A stretch of DNA of 56,689 bases from Bacteroidota bacterium (lineage in GTDB: Bacteria; Bacteroidota; Bacteroidia; Chitinophagales; Chitinophagaceae), in contig JAEZLJ010000038.1 of assembly GCA_023415275.1 (NCBI GenBank), positions 1-56,689 of the forward strand, in the 5' to 3' direction. The notes under the pieces are model-generated. The model saw nothing but the letters and a program-made list of their open reading frames with translations. It ran no database searches and was not told the origin of the DNA. Shown here piece after piece: positions 44,137 to 52,906 of the stretch; position 1 is the first letter of the stretch; every line of letters begins with the position of its first letter. The position numbers were made by a program, and so were the translations under genes.

Positions 44137-44787
44137 ATGGAAATTATCAAAGTGGCAATTGCCGACGATCATAAAATATTCAGGAAAGGTGTGATTCTTT
44201 CTTTGCGGGCTTTTACGAACATCAAGTTTGTACTGGAGGCAGAGAATGGAGATGAGCTATTAAATGGCATTGCAGAAGCCGAACCTGATGTAGTGCTGAT
44301 GGATCTGCGGATGCCAGGTAAGGATGGGATGGAGACCACAAAGCTATTGACCAAGCAATACCCCCAGATACATATTATAGTGCTTAGCATGTACGAAGAC
44401 GAGCGCTTTGTATCTCATATGATGGAAAACGGCGCTAACGGATACCTTTTAAAAAATGCGGAGCCACAGGAAATCAGGCGGGCTATCATGGATGTTCATG
44501 AAAAAGGTTATTACCTGAACAATTTTGTTAACCGCATTCTTTTGAAAAAGTCTCATTCCAAGCAAAAGACTGTTCCTTCCCTTACCAACGAGATCACACT
44601 CAGCGATAAGGAAAGAGATGTGCTTAAGTTAATTTGTATGGAGTTTACAGCCCAGGAAATTGCTCAAAAGATGGAGATCAGCCCCAGGACAGTTGAGGCT
44701 ATCAAAGACAGGCTAATGGAACGCTTTGGAAGCAAGAATACCGCCGGCTTAGTATTCTTTGCAGTAAAAAATAACCTGGTTGATTAG
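44137..44787 (+). CDS. NarL/LuxR-type response regulator (RR3)
   Basis: The 216-residue product has a receiver domain with phosphoacceptor D56 in VVLMDLRMPGKDG. Its C-terminal LuxR-type helix-turn-helix has LSDKERDVLKLICMEFTAQEIA and ISPRTVEAIKDRL. It is the last gene of the peptide, membrane protein, kinase and regulator unit, and the direct partner of the kinase by position. It converges on scoB with a 20-nt gap and no clear terminator. Confidence 0.94.
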   Translation: MEIIKVAIADDHKIFRKGVILSLRAFTNIKFVLEAENGDELLNGIAEAEPDVVLMDLRMPGKDGMETTKLLTKQYPQIHIIVLSMYEDERFVSHMMENGANGYLLKNAEPQEIRRAIMDVHEKGYYLNNFVNRILLKKSHSKQKTVPSLTNEITLSDKERDVLKLICMEFTAQEIAQKMEISPRTVEAIKDRLMERFGSKNTAGLVFFAVKNNLVD

Positions 44788-44807
44788 TTGACCACTATTT
44801 ATAGGGA

Positions 44808-45464
44808 TCAAAATTGCATTTCAGGGATCTCCCCTTCCACTATCAGTTTACCTGCCGTTTTAGAGACAATTTCTTCTACGCTTACACCAGGCGCCCTTTC
44901 TATTAATTTGAATCCCTGGGAGGTTACATCCATCACTGCCAGGTCGCTTACAATCTTCTTTACACAGCGTACTCCGGTTAATGGCAGGCTGCATTGCGGT
45001 AGTAGCTTTGATTCTCCTTTAGGATTGGTATGCATCATAGCCACAATGATATTCTGAGCACTGGCCACCAGGTCCATAGCTCCTCCCATTCCCTTGACCA
45101 TTTTACCGGGAATTTTCCAGTTGGCAATATCTCCGTTTTCACTAACCTCCATAGCTCCCAGTACTGTAAGGTCTATTTTGCCTGCCCTGATCATACCAAA
45201 ACTCTCAGCACTATCAAAAAAAGCACCACCAGGCATCAGCGTTACCGTTTCTTTACCGGCATTAATAAGGTCCGGATCAATTTCTTTTTCATCCGGGTAA
45301 GGGCCCATACCCAACATGCCATTTTCGCTTTGAAGCATGATAAACATGCCCTCAGGTATGTAGTTAGAAACCAGGGTGGGTATACCAATACCAAGATTTA
45401 CATACATACCATCCTTTAATTCACGAGCTATTCTGCGTGCTATGCCGTATTTATCTAAAGCCAT
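44808..45464 (-). CDS. scoB: 3-oxoacid CoA-transferase subunit B
   Basis: The 218-residue product is the beta subunit of a succinyl-CoA:3-ketoacid (or acetate) CoA-transferase. The catalytic glutamate is E47 in LQSENGMLGMGP. YVNLGIGIPTLVSNYIPEG and the GGAFFDSAESFGMIRAGKID segment are family features. The alpha subunit gene lies 32 nt upstream. The pair moves CoA between acyl acids, probably in acetoacetate or short-chain acid use. The exact acceptor cannot be read from sequence. Confidence 0.93.
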   Translation of the reverse strand: MALDKYGIARRIARELKDGMYVNLGIGIPTLVSNYIPEGMFIMLQSENGMLGMGPYPDEKEIDPDLINAGKETVTLMPGGAFFDSAESFGMIRAGKIDLTVLGAMEVSENGDIANWKIPGKMVKGMGGAMDLVASAQNIIVAMMHTNPKGESKLLPQCSLPLTGVRCVKKIVSDLAVMDVTSQGFKLIERAPGVSVEEIVSKTAGKLIVEGEIPEMQF

Positions 45465-45496
45465 TTATATTAATTAGATTGTTGAGGAAGAAGAAA

Positions 45497-46198
45497 TCAA
45501 TTTCTCTCGAAACGAATAGTACGCCTTTCGATTCGTTTTTCATAATGTTGCCCCTGGAAAATTCGATGTACATAAACACTGGCCACATGTATATCATCAG
45601 GATCCAACATTCCGGGTTCAACCAACTCCTCTACTTCAGCAATGGTGATTGTTCCTGCTTTTGCCATGGAAGTGGAAAAGTTGCGGGTAGCTTTTCTAAA
45701 AACCAGATTTCCATATTTATCGCCTTTCCAGGCTTTTACCAATGCAAAGTCAGCATGCAAGGCATGTTCCATCAGGTAATCTTTACCATTAAAATTCCTT
45801 ACCTCTTTGCCCTCTGCTACCTCGGTGCCATATCCGGCTGGTGTAAAAAAGGCTGGTATTCCCATGCCTGCCATCTGTATTCTTGTAGCCAGCGTACCTT
45901 GCGGAATGAGATCTACCTCCAGTTCTCCACTTAACAGCTGGCGTTCAAATTCAGCATTCTCACCTACATAGGAGCTCATCATCTTCTTTATTTGCCTGGT
46001 TTGTAACAACAATCCCAATCCAAAATCATCAACGCCCGCATTGTTAGATATACAGGTAAGATTTTTGACTCCCTTTTTTACAAGACCCTTAATTAAATTT
46101 TCAGGGATACCACAAAGGCCGAAACCGCCAAGCATGATAGTAGATCCATCTTTGAGATCATGTAAAGCCTCATCGGCGTTAGCAACAACTTTATTCAT
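45497..46198 (-). CDS. scoA: 3-oxoacid CoA-transferase subunit A
   Basis: The product has about 233 residues from the ATG at 46198 (MNKVVANADEALHDLKDG); an in-frame TTG nine bases upstream is less likely. Signatures are the glycine loop IMLGGFGLCGIPENLI, CISNNAGVDDFGLGLLL and FFTPAGYGTEVAEGKEVR. It forms the active enzyme with scoB directly downstream, where the catalytic glutamate resides. Together they are an operon of two. Confidence 0.93.
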   Translation of the reverse strand: MNKVVANADEALHDLKDGSTIMLGGFGLCGIPENLIKGLVKKGVKNLTCISNNAGVDDFGLGLLLQTRQIKKMMSSYVGENAEFERQLLSGELEVDLIPQGTLATRIQMAGMGIPAFFTPAGYGTEVAEGKEVRNFNGKDYLMEHALHADFALVKAWKGDKYGNLVFRKATRNFSTSMAKAGTITIAEVEELVEPGMLDPDDIHVASVYVHRIFQGQHYEKRIERRTIRFERN

Positions 46199-46250
46199 AG
46201 CAAGCAATTGTGACCAAAAATAACAATAGCACTGGAAAGAAGATTCAGTA

Positions 46251-46598
46251 TTATACCGGTTTTGTTCTTAGGGTGTGCCTTTCCGATCTTTTTTGAAGAG
46301 AGTCAAAGACCGGTTTAAGTAAATCAGGTCGCTTTTCGTAGTAATGAAGGCTGTTCCTGAATTGTTCTTTGGTGATCTTATGGATGGCGAATAGTTTTTG
46401 ATAAAGCTCCACATGTTTATCCAGGGCTTTTAAAGAAGAATCTTTCTGAACATAGTAGTCTGCTACTTCATCTGCAAGGATAACATCCCACAACACAGCT
46501 TCCATTTTTTTAGGAGCGATCACATTGTCCGGTACTGTATCAGAGGAACATGAAGAAAAACAAAGCACCAGGCAGAATAGTATAACCAGTCTATTCAT
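46251..46598 (-). CDS. DUF4296 lipoprotein
   Basis: The 115-residue product has a lipoprotein signal (MNRLVILFCLVLCFSSC, cysteine at residue 17) and the DUF4296 pattern: NVIAPKKMEAVLWDVILADEV, then a helical stretch with IHKITKEQFRNSLHYYEKRPDLLK. The family is restricted to Bacteroidota and has no known function. Its start overlaps the porD stop by 4 nt, so it is part of the bamD-rpoZ-coaBC-porD envelope cluster. Confidence 0.87.
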   Translation of the reverse strand: MNRLVILFCLVLCFSSCSSDTVPDNVIAPKKMEAVLWDVILADEVADYYVQKDSSLKALDKHVELYQKLFAIHKITKEQFRNSLHYYEKRPDLLKPVFDSLQKRSERHTLRTKPV

Positions 46599-47509
46599 TT
46601 CAACTCCTTGTAGGCATTAGAATTTGACAGATCGAGCCTGGTAAGAATTTCCCTGGCCTGTACTTTCACTTTTTGCTCTCCTTTTGTAAAGGCTTTTACC
46701 AGTTCATTACTCTTACCCTGGAAAAAGAATTGAATAACCATGGCTCCCGGGTTTTCTGTGTTCACGGTGTTTAAATAGCTTATGGCTTTCAATAGACCTG
46801 TTCTTCCCGTGGCTTCATTATCATAGAACTGGTCCATCCCGTTTCGGTAGTAAGAATATACCGCATCATGAACAAGGTTATACCTGTTATCTACAAAGCC
46901 TTCTATAAGCTTGAACCTGTTTCTCAAGCCATCGAATGCCTTCCACCCGGTGATCTGTGAAGATTCGGGAGCATTATTGACAATATATTGAGCCTTTTGG
47001 AAATAAGCATCGCCACCTTTGGGGGCAAAAGAATCATAATCCATTCCCAGTATTATATTTATATAATAGGCCACAATAGCAGTGAGGTTAGCAGAAAGTG
47101 GATCGCTACCCTGTACCCTGTTTTCATTGAATTCTACCGGTTGAAACTCGATGTACTTGAATATGATATCCGCGTCCTGGAAGTTAATAATGGGCGATTC
47201 GTAGGTGGTATTATACACTGGCCGGGCCGCCTGCACAGTGAGAGTAGCCTTAAAAATATTTTGCCCCATATCCTGGTCAATAGATAATAGAAAATTGCAT
47301 TTGATCTTTTCCTGTTGCTGGAAGTTATCAGTTGTCCATTTACGGTTATTGATAAAATTGGTAAGGGCTGTTTGCAGTGTTTGGAAAGTTTTTTTATCCA
47401 CCTGGGTGCTTACCCTATTGGCCAAAACAGAGAACCGGGCCTGCATTTCCTGGGCCCATAAAGCCTTAGAGCCTATTGCAAGGAATAAAACAAAGAATAT
47501 CTTTCTCAT
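46595..47509 (-). CDS. porD: DUF4835 protein, PorD-like
   Basis: The 304-residue product has a signal peptide (MRKIFFVLFLAIGSKALWAQ) and matches the DUF4835 family: FINNRKWTTDNFQQQEKIKC, YESPIINFQDADIIFKYIE and AYYINIILGMDYDSFAPKGG. PorD in Porphyromonas gingivalis is needed for gingipain secretion by the type IX system, but its biochemical role is unclear. The gene overlaps coaBC by one base and DUF4296 by four. This linkage is widely kept in Bacteroidota. Confidence 0.9.
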   Translation of the reverse strand: MRKIFFVLFLAIGSKALWAQEMQARFSVLANRVSTQVDKKTFQTLQTALTNFINNRKWTTDNFQQQEKIKCNFLLSIDQDMGQNIFKATLTVQAARPVYNTTYESPIINFQDADIIFKYIEFQPVEFNENRVQGSDPLSANLTAIVAYYINIILGMDYDSFAPKGGDAYFQKAQYIVNNAPESSQITGWKAFDGLRNRFKLIEGFVDNRYNLVHDAVYSYYRNGMDQFYDNEATGRTGLLKAISYLNTVNTENPGAMVIQFFFQGKSNELVKAFTKGEQKVKVQAREILTRLDLSNSNAYKELK

Positions 47510-48696
47510 TATATTAATTCAGTTATAGCATCAACAATATCTTTTGCCAACAGTTTCTTAGACTTCAGGCCGAGGTCCTTGCTATCACCATTCCGAAAGA
47601 AAAAACTGACCTTGTTCGTATCATAGCCAAACCCGGCTCCTTCATCATTCAAGGAATTCAGGATCAGCATGTCAGCATTTTTATCTTTTAATTTCTTGAT
47701 GGCATTCTCCTTTTCATGGTCCGTTTCCAAAGCAAAACCAACCAGCACCTGTTTTTCCTTTTTATTATTACCCAGGGCCTTCAGGATATCTTTTGTTTTT
47801 TTCAATGCCAGCGTCAGGTCAGCATCCGACTTTTTGATCTTGATGTCTGATACAGTAACGGGTGTATAATCGGCTACTGCGGCTGCCATCACTGCAATAT
47901 TATAGTCCTGTTCCAGCATACATGCTATATGCATTTCTTCAGCCGTTGTTACTTTAATAATATTTACACCTGGTAAGGGTTTGTCAAAAGGAACAGGTCC
48001 ACTTATCAGGCTTACCACAGCTCCCCTTGAAGCCAATTCTTCTGCTATGGCATAACCCATTTTTCCCGAAGAATGGTTGCCAATAAAACGTACAGGATCA
48101 ATGGGTTCGTATGTGGGGCCGGCTGTAACCAGGGCTTTTTTACCCGTAAGTTTACCTGAATTAACAAAAAACTGCTCCAGATAACCAACAATTTCTTCCG
48201 GTTCTGCCATCCGCCCTTCCCCTACCAGGCCACTGGCTAACTCACCATATCCCACAGGCATAACCCTGCAGCCATGCTCCTCTATTAGCCGTATATTATG
48301 CCTGGAGGCTGGGTGGTGCCACATATCTTCATCCATAGCAGGCGCTATCAGCACCGGGCAGGTGGCTGACAAATAAGTTGCCATCAATAAGTTGTCACAT
48401 TGGGCATAGGCCATTTTACTTAAAGTGTTGCAGCTAAGGGGTGCTATCAACATCACATCAGCCCAACGTCCCAGCATCACATGGTTTGCCCAGGAAGCCT
48501 CATCGAAAAGATCTGTAAGAACAGGATTATGAGAAAGGGTGGACAAGGTGAGTGTTGAAACAAAATCCCTGGCTGCCGGTGTGGCGATCACTTTTACCTC
48601 TGCTCCAGCCTTGATCAATTGCCTGACCAAAATAGGCGTCTTATAGGCTGCAATACTTCCTGTTATACCCAAAAGAATCTTCTTACCAGATAACAT
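47509..48696 (-). CDS. coaBC: bifunctional phosphopantothenoylcysteine decarboxylase/synthetase
   Basis: The 395-residue product performs two steps of coenzyme A synthesis. The N-terminal flavoprotein half (about 1-180) shows LLGITGSIAAYKTPILVRQL, MLIAPLSCNTLSKMA and CPVLIAPAMDEDMW. The C-terminal synthetase half shows VTAGPTYEPIDPVRFIGNHS, SGKMGYAIAEE and MAAAVADYTPV. It starts after the rpoZ terminator and overlaps porD by one base. Confidence 0.95.
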   Translation of the reverse strand: MLSGKKILLGITGSIAAYKTPILVRQLIKAGAEVKVIATPAARDFVSTLTLSTLSHNPVLTDLFDEASWANHVMLGRWADVMLIAPLSCNTLSKMAYAQCDNLLMATYLSATCPVLIAPAMDEDMWHHPASRHNIRLIEEHGCRVMPVGYGELASGLVGEGRMAEPEEIVGYLEQFFVNSGKLTGKKALVTAGPTYEPIDPVRFIGNHSSGKMGYAIAEELASRGAVVSLISGPVPFDKPLPGVNIIKVTTAEEMHIACMLEQDYNIAVMAAAVADYTPVTVSDIKIKKSDADLTLALKKTKDILKALGNNKKEKQVLVGFALETDHEKENAIKKLKDKNADMLILNSLNDEGAGFGYDTNKVSFFFRNGDSKDLGLKSKKLLAKDIVDAITELI

Positions 48697-48713
48697 ACTG
48701 CCCGAAAATACTA

Positions 48714-48756
48714 TTTATAAAAAACAAAAGCGATTTACCGGCAGTAAATCGCTTTT
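48714..48756 (-). terminator. intrinsic terminator of bamD-rpoZ
   Basis: The perfect 13-bp stem AAAAGCGATTTAC/GTAAATCGCTTTT (48726-48738 and 48744-48756) leads into GTTTTTT on the minus strand, between rpoZ and coaBC. The envelope cluster is therefore at least partly split into two transcription units. Confidence 0.88.
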
Positions 48757-48776
48757 CAAACTTTATCATGCAAGGC

Positions 48777-49118
48777 TTATTGAAACAGGTCGTCCTCATT
48801 TTTACGATGGTACACCTTGCTTTCCATAAATTCCTGGGTAGCTAATAAGGCAGGGTTAGGCATACGCTCATAGGCGCGGGATATTTCAATTTGCTCCTTA
48901 TTCTCATGAATTTCTTCCAAAGAGTCTGTATGGCTGGCGAATTCTTCCAACTTATTATGAAGCTCTTCTTTTAAAGAAATGTTGATCTGGTTGGCTCTTT
49001 TGCCAATAATGGAAATAGACTCGTACAAATTACCCGTTTTGTTCTTTAGCTCATTTACATCGCGGGTCTCGATATTGTTTGATGTACTTGTACTAAGTTG
49101 ACGTCTTAGCAGGCTCAT
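48777..49118 (-). CDS. rpoZ: RNA polymerase omega subunit, Rpb6-like
   Basis: The 113-residue product matches the Bacteroidota omega/Rpb6-like subunit: the N-terminal RDVNELKNKTGNLYESISIIG with KRANQINISLKEEL, and the C-terminal SRAYERMPNPALLATQEFME. Omega stabilises beta-prime in the core enzyme. It is longer than E. coli omega, as is normal in this phylum. Its first 26 nt overlap the end of bamD in another frame, so the two are coupled. Confidence 0.92.
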   Translation of the reverse strand: MSLLRRQLSTSTSNNIETRDVNELKNKTGNLYESISIIGKRANQINISLKEELHNKLEEFASHTDSLEEIHENKEQIEISRAYERMPNPALLATQEFMESKVYHRKNEDDLFQ

Positions 49119-49905
49119 TTGTATATAATTTTAAGTTGTTTTGAGATTGGGTTAAATATTCCTGTACTTGCTTTGACAGGGGACTTTGAGGAAAACGGTC
49201 AATGAAATCGTTACATTCTTCTATCACCTTTTCAAATCGCTCTGCCCTTTTATCCTCTACACTTAATTCGGCAAAACGAAAATAAGACTTAATAGCCATC
49301 ATCTTATATTCATCGGATCTTGCAGATTCCGGATAAGAGTTCAATATCGAATTAAAGGCAACTGCGGCTGCCCTGAACTGGCCCAGGTCATAATACAATT
49401 GGGCAGCATTATGGTCCTTGGTTTCCAGCTTCTTACGGCAAACATCGATTATATCCGAAGCTTCTTTGTTCCTGGCTGATCCGGGATGGGTATTGATAAA
49501 GGTTTGCATCATACCCATAGCCTTTATGGTATTTGTTTGGTCCAGGGCTGGCTTAGGCGATTGCTTGTAAAAGGTATAAGCCCTCATATAATCAACTTCC
49601 TCTGCCCTTGCACTATTTGGATATATCTCCAGGAATGTTTTAAACAGATTTTCAGCGTTTAAGTAATCACCCTGGTAATAGGCGGTATATGCATATTTGT
49701 AATAAATGTCCTCGAATTCGGGTCCACCTCTGAAATAAGGCATTATATCCTCGTAAACCTGCTGGGCGTAATTGTATTTCTTTTTAGCATAATACTGTTC
49801 GGCCATTCGAAGCTTATAATGGGGGTCCTTGTTTTTTAGAACCTTATTAAAACCTCCACAATTTACCAGTAAAACAGCCAAAGCTAAAACGCCAATGAAT
49901 TTCAT
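49093..49905 (-). CDS. bamD: outer membrane assembly lipoprotein BamD
   Basis: The product has about 270 residues from the ATG at 49905. An in-frame TTG at 49917 falls within the probable promoter and can be rejected. It has a lipoprotein signal (MKFIGVLALAVLLVNCGGFN) and several TPR repeats, with LRMAEQYYAKKKYNYAQQVY, YYQGDYLNAENLFKTFLEIYP and SPLSKQVQEYL. BamD works with BamA in inserting outer membrane beta barrels. It heads the cluster with rpoZ, coaBC, porD and DUF4296. Confidence 0.93.
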   Translation of the reverse strand: MKFIGVLALAVLLVNCGGFNKVLKNKDPHYKLRMAEQYYAKKKYNYAQQVYEDIMPYFRGGPEFEDIYYKYAYTAYYQGDYLNAENLFKTFLEIYPNSARAEEVDYMRAYTFYKQSPKPALDQTNTIKAMGMMQTFINTHPGSARNKEASDIIDVCRKKLETKDHNAAQLYYDLGQFRAAAVAFNSILNSYPESARSDEYKMMAIKSYFRFAELSVEDKRAERFEKVIEECNDFIDRFPQSPLSKQVQEYLTQSQNNLKLYTNEPAKTST

Positions 49906-49914
49906 AAAAGGTGG

Positions 49915-49922
49915 CAAAGTTA
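49915..49922 (-). promoter_or_regulatory. TAnnTTTG -7 element of bamD
   Basis: Minus-strand TAACTTTG (49922-49915) lies only 10 nt before the ATG at 49905, so the mRNA would have a very short leader. This also decides against the TTG start. Confidence 0.55.
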
Positions 49923-50052
49923 ATCAGTTTAAGCAAATATTCTCGAAAATTGGCAAACTGGCTAAACCCCATAGTTAAGATTTCACTAAAGCTAATGTAT
50001 CTGAAAGCCATGTTTTATGCTTAAAGGAGGTTTAGCAGCCATGCCGGGCAAT

Positions 50053-50080
50053 AAAAAAACCCTCCGTAGCGGAGGGTTTT
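50053..50080 (-). terminator. intrinsic terminator of the OmpA-family gene
   Basis: The stem AAAACCCTCCG/CGGAGGGTTTT (50056-50066 and 50070-50080) with a 3-nt loop and a T tract on the minus strand, 19 nt past the stop codon. Confidence 0.92.
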
Positions 50081-50098
50081 AATATGAGATACAATTTA

Positions 50099-51739
50099 TT
50101 ATTTACTTCTTCTCAGGTTTGGATGAGGAGCAGGTACAGTTGTTTGTCCTTGCTCATCTGAAGCTGCAGCACGCAGGTCGATAGTATTGCAGTCTCCGCC
50201 TTCCTGGCCATAGTTCCAGAAGAAACGATCCTGGTTAATACCTTCTTTTTCAACCATGTAGCTAATTACTGCATTCACCCTATCCCAGCTTCTCTGCTGC
50301 TCAGATTTGCTTGAAGCGCAATATCCTGTAACTACGATCTTGCACTCTGGGCTATTACGTAAGCGGGAAGCAACACTTGCCAATAAAGCTTTAGCATCGT
50401 TGTTCAGGCTAACACTGTTTCCAGAGAAAGTTACACTTGGTAAAGTACCTAAGGCAGCTTCGCAAGCACCAGTCTTAGTATAACCAGCAAAGCAAGTTGA
50501 ATCAGGGCATGGGCATTTACCTACACCATCAGCATCAACTGGCTGGCAATATGTTGGAGTGATCTTTTCTTTATCACGAGCATCAGGAACTCCGTCACCA
50601 TCAGTATCAAGGCTAACGCCATGAGAGTCAACTGGAACACCCTGAGGAGTTTGCTCCTGGTCAAATTGGTCAGTGATTCCATCGCCATCAGCATCAGGCA
50701 GAACTGGCTTTGGTAAAATCATCAGGCGAGGCTTACGAATTTCCTGGTAAGCATAATCCAAAGGATTGATCCACCATAATGGCTCAACAGCTTTAGAACC
50801 AATATTGAAGTTCAGGCCAAGAGACAAGAAGTTATAAGTATCGAAGTCACGAGTGAAATCGCCACGCTCAGTCCACTGAACACCATCGTAAAGATCATCT
50901 TTAGTTATAGAAACACGATCTTCTAAAGCCAGATTAATGCGGTTACTTAATTTGAAAGCGATACCACCACCTAACTGACCAACTGGTCTTAAGGTCTTAT
51001 TGAATAAGGTTGGACGACGGATTTCTGCATTTTCAGCATCAGTCTCATAAGAATCATCCAATAGGTTATTCAATGCATCTTTTACGTCTTTCCTGGTTTT
51101 GTAAGTTCCTGCAGGAATACCGGAAAAGTCATAAGGCGTGCTGCCATTCAAGGCATTTACCTTAACATCATATATAGATGCACCAATACCCACTAAAGCA
51201 TAAACGTTCACTTTAGGTCTTGACTGGTGGAACATAATGTTATTCAAAGAAAATAAGCCTTCTAAAGACAGGTCCTGAACCTTTGATTTATAGTTATTAT
51301 ATACGGTACCAGTGTAGCCAAGTCTCTGCCAAGGATTACCTGTTCCGCCCTGGCCGTAGCTAGTAGCAGAAGAACCTTGCCAGCTTAAACCTTTAGCAAT
51401 ACCATAAACATACTCTAAACGCGCAGAGAAAAGATATCCGAACGCTTTCCTGATATGCACTCCAAATCCTGGAGAAAAAAACTTTCCATCTACATCTCCA
51501 TTAACAGTAAAAGAACCGGCTTTTATACCAATCTCCCACATATTCTTTGGCTTTGCGGGATAGTTGTAAGTGCCATTCATGAACTCAGTGTGCTGAGGCA
51601 TTCTTCGCGAAGGGATGACGGATGAGTCTGCGGGATCGTACGCTCCGATACTACCTGTGGTGGTAGTCGTTTGCGCGAAACCGTACGATGTGAACAGGCA
51701 TAATAAACCTGCCAGAAAAGAGTACTTTTTGCTTGCCAT
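50099..51739 (-). CDS. OmpA family outer membrane protein
   Basis: The 546-residue product has a signal peptide, an N-terminal beta-barrel region (about 55-325), two calcium-binding thrombospondin type 3 repeats (DADGDGITDQFDQEQ and DTDGDGVPDARDKEK, about 350-395), and a C-terminal OmpA-like peptidoglycan-binding domain (about 430-530) with KIVVTGYCASSKSEQQRSWD. It probably links the outer membrane to peptidoglycan and is likely abundant: it has a full consensus promoter (51781-51811) and a strong terminator. It diverges from the polyprenyl synthase gene. Confidence 0.9.
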   Translation of the reverse strand: MASKKYSFLAGLLCLFTSYGFAQTTTTTGSIGAYDPADSSVIPSRRMPQHTEFMNGTYNYPAKPKNMWEIGIKAGSFTVNGDVDGKFFSPGFGVHIRKAFGYLFSARLEYVYGIAKGLSWQGSSATSYGQGGTGNPWQRLGYTGTVYNNYKSKVQDLSLEGLFSLNNIMFHQSRPKVNVYALVGIGASIYDVKVNALNGSTPYDFSGIPAGTYKTRKDVKDALNNLLDDSYETDAENAEIRRPTLFNKTLRPVGQLGGGIAFKLSNRINLALEDRVSITKDDLYDGVQWTERGDFTRDFDTYNFLSLGLNFNIGSKAVEPLWWINPLDYAYQEIRKPRLMILPKPVLPDADGDGITDQFDQEQTPQGVPVDSHGVSLDTDGDGVPDARDKEKITPTYCQPVDADGVGKCPCPDSTCFAGYTKTGACEAALGTLPSVTFSGNSVSLNNDAKALLASVASRLRNSPECKIVVTGYCASSKSEQQRSWDRVNAVISYMVEKEGINQDRFFWNYGQEGGDCNTIDLRAAASDEQGQTTVPAPHPNLRRSK

Positions 51740-51780
51740 AACTATTGATTAAATTTTAAAAACAATGTCCTAATCGTTGA

Positions 51781-51811
51781 CAAAAATATAAATTGAGTTA
51801 CAATTACCAAA
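51781..51811 (-). promoter_or_regulatory. consensus promoter of the OmpA-family gene
   Basis: Minus-strand TATTTTTG (51788-51781) with TTTG (51811-51808) exactly 19 nt upstream, an ideal Bacteroidota promoter. The predicted leader is about 35 nt before the ATG at 51739. Confidence 0.8.
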
Positions 51812-51937
51812 CTTTTAAATTTTATTTACTGCAATTGACCTCAATTATTTATATATTTTGTCTGCACCAATTCAGCAATTCTTGTACCACAAGAAGCTAT
51901 TTATTGGTTTGCAGTTGTACCTTTCCCCCATTTACGA

Positions 51938-52900
51938 ATGCAGCTACCCGTTAATCTCATAGAGAATGAATTAAGCATCTTCGAAGAAAAGTTTAAAGAT
52001 GCCGCCAAAAGCAATGTTTCCATGCTCGACCGTATCATGCGCTACATTGTCAAAAGAAAAGGCAAGCAACTCAGGCCCATGTTCGTTTTTCTTTCGGCTA
52101 AGCTTTGCGGAAATGTCAACGAATCTACCTACCGAGCAGCCTCTTTAGTGGAACTTTTGCACACTGCTACACTGGTTCATGATGATGTAGTCGATGACTC
52201 CTTGGAACGTAGAGGATTTTTCTCAGTTTATGCCCTTTGGAAAAATAAGGTCTCAGTGTTGGTAGGAGATTATCTTCTAGCCAAAGGATTACTTCTTTCG
52301 TTGGATAACAATGACTTCCGCATCCTGCAGTTATTATCTGAGGCCGTTAGACAAATGAGCGAAGGAGAACTTTTACAGATTGAAAAATCTCGATCCCTGA
52401 ACCTTGATGAGTCTATTTATTTTGAAATCATCAGGAATAAAACCGCATCCCTGCTAGCGTCTGCCTGTGCAGCTGGGGCCTATTCCACTTCACACGATGA
52501 AGATGTAACCTCCAGACTCAGGCAATTTGGAGAAAAGGTGGGAATTGCTTTCCAAATTAAGGATGACCTTTTTGACTATGCCGGGGAAGACATAGGTAAA
52601 CCTACCGGGAATGATATAAAAGAAAAGAAGTTGACCCTTCCATTGATCTATACCCTAAATAATGTTGATAAGAAGACCAGGAAGGATCTTATATACATTA
52701 TAAAAAATGAGAATACAAAGAGGGCAAAGATTGATTATCTTATTGATGTTGTTACTAAATCCGGTGGTATAGACTATACTATTAATAAAATGAATGAATA
52801 TAAATCTGAAGCTCTTCAAATTCTTAGCACATTTCCGGATACTGAGATTAGAAAAGGTTTTGAAGACATGGTAAATTTTGTAACGGACAGAAAATATTGA
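51938..52900 (+). CDS. long-chain polyprenyl diphosphate synthase
   Basis: The 320-residue product is a trans-isoprenyl synthase that extends farnesyl diphosphate with isopentenyl units. The first aspartate-rich motif is at about 82-87 (HDDVVDDSLERR) and the second is in FQIKDDLFDYAGE. GKQLRPMFVFLSAKL and VGDYLLAKG are family features. In this menaquinone-using organism the product is probably the menaquinone side chain (octaprenyl or heptaprenyl type); chain length cannot be read by eye. It is 6 nt before recJ and likely cotranscribed. Confidence 0.93.
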   Translation: MQLPVNLIENELSIFEEKFKDAAKSNVSMLDRIMRYIVKRKGKQLRPMFVFLSAKLCGNVNESTYRAASLVELLHTATLVHDDVVDDSLERRGFFSVYALWKNKVSVLVGDYLLAKGLLLSLDNNDFRILQLLSEAVRQMSEGELLQIEKSRSLNLDESIYFEIIRNKTASLLASACAAGAYSTSHDEDVTSRLRQFGEKVGIAFQIKDDLFDYAGEDIGKPTGNDIKEKKLTLPLIYTLNNVDKKTRKDLIYIIKNENTKRAKIDYLIDVVTKSGGIDYTINKMNEYKSEALQILSTFPDTEIRKGFEDMVNFVTDRKY

Positions 52901-52906
52901 GTTGTA

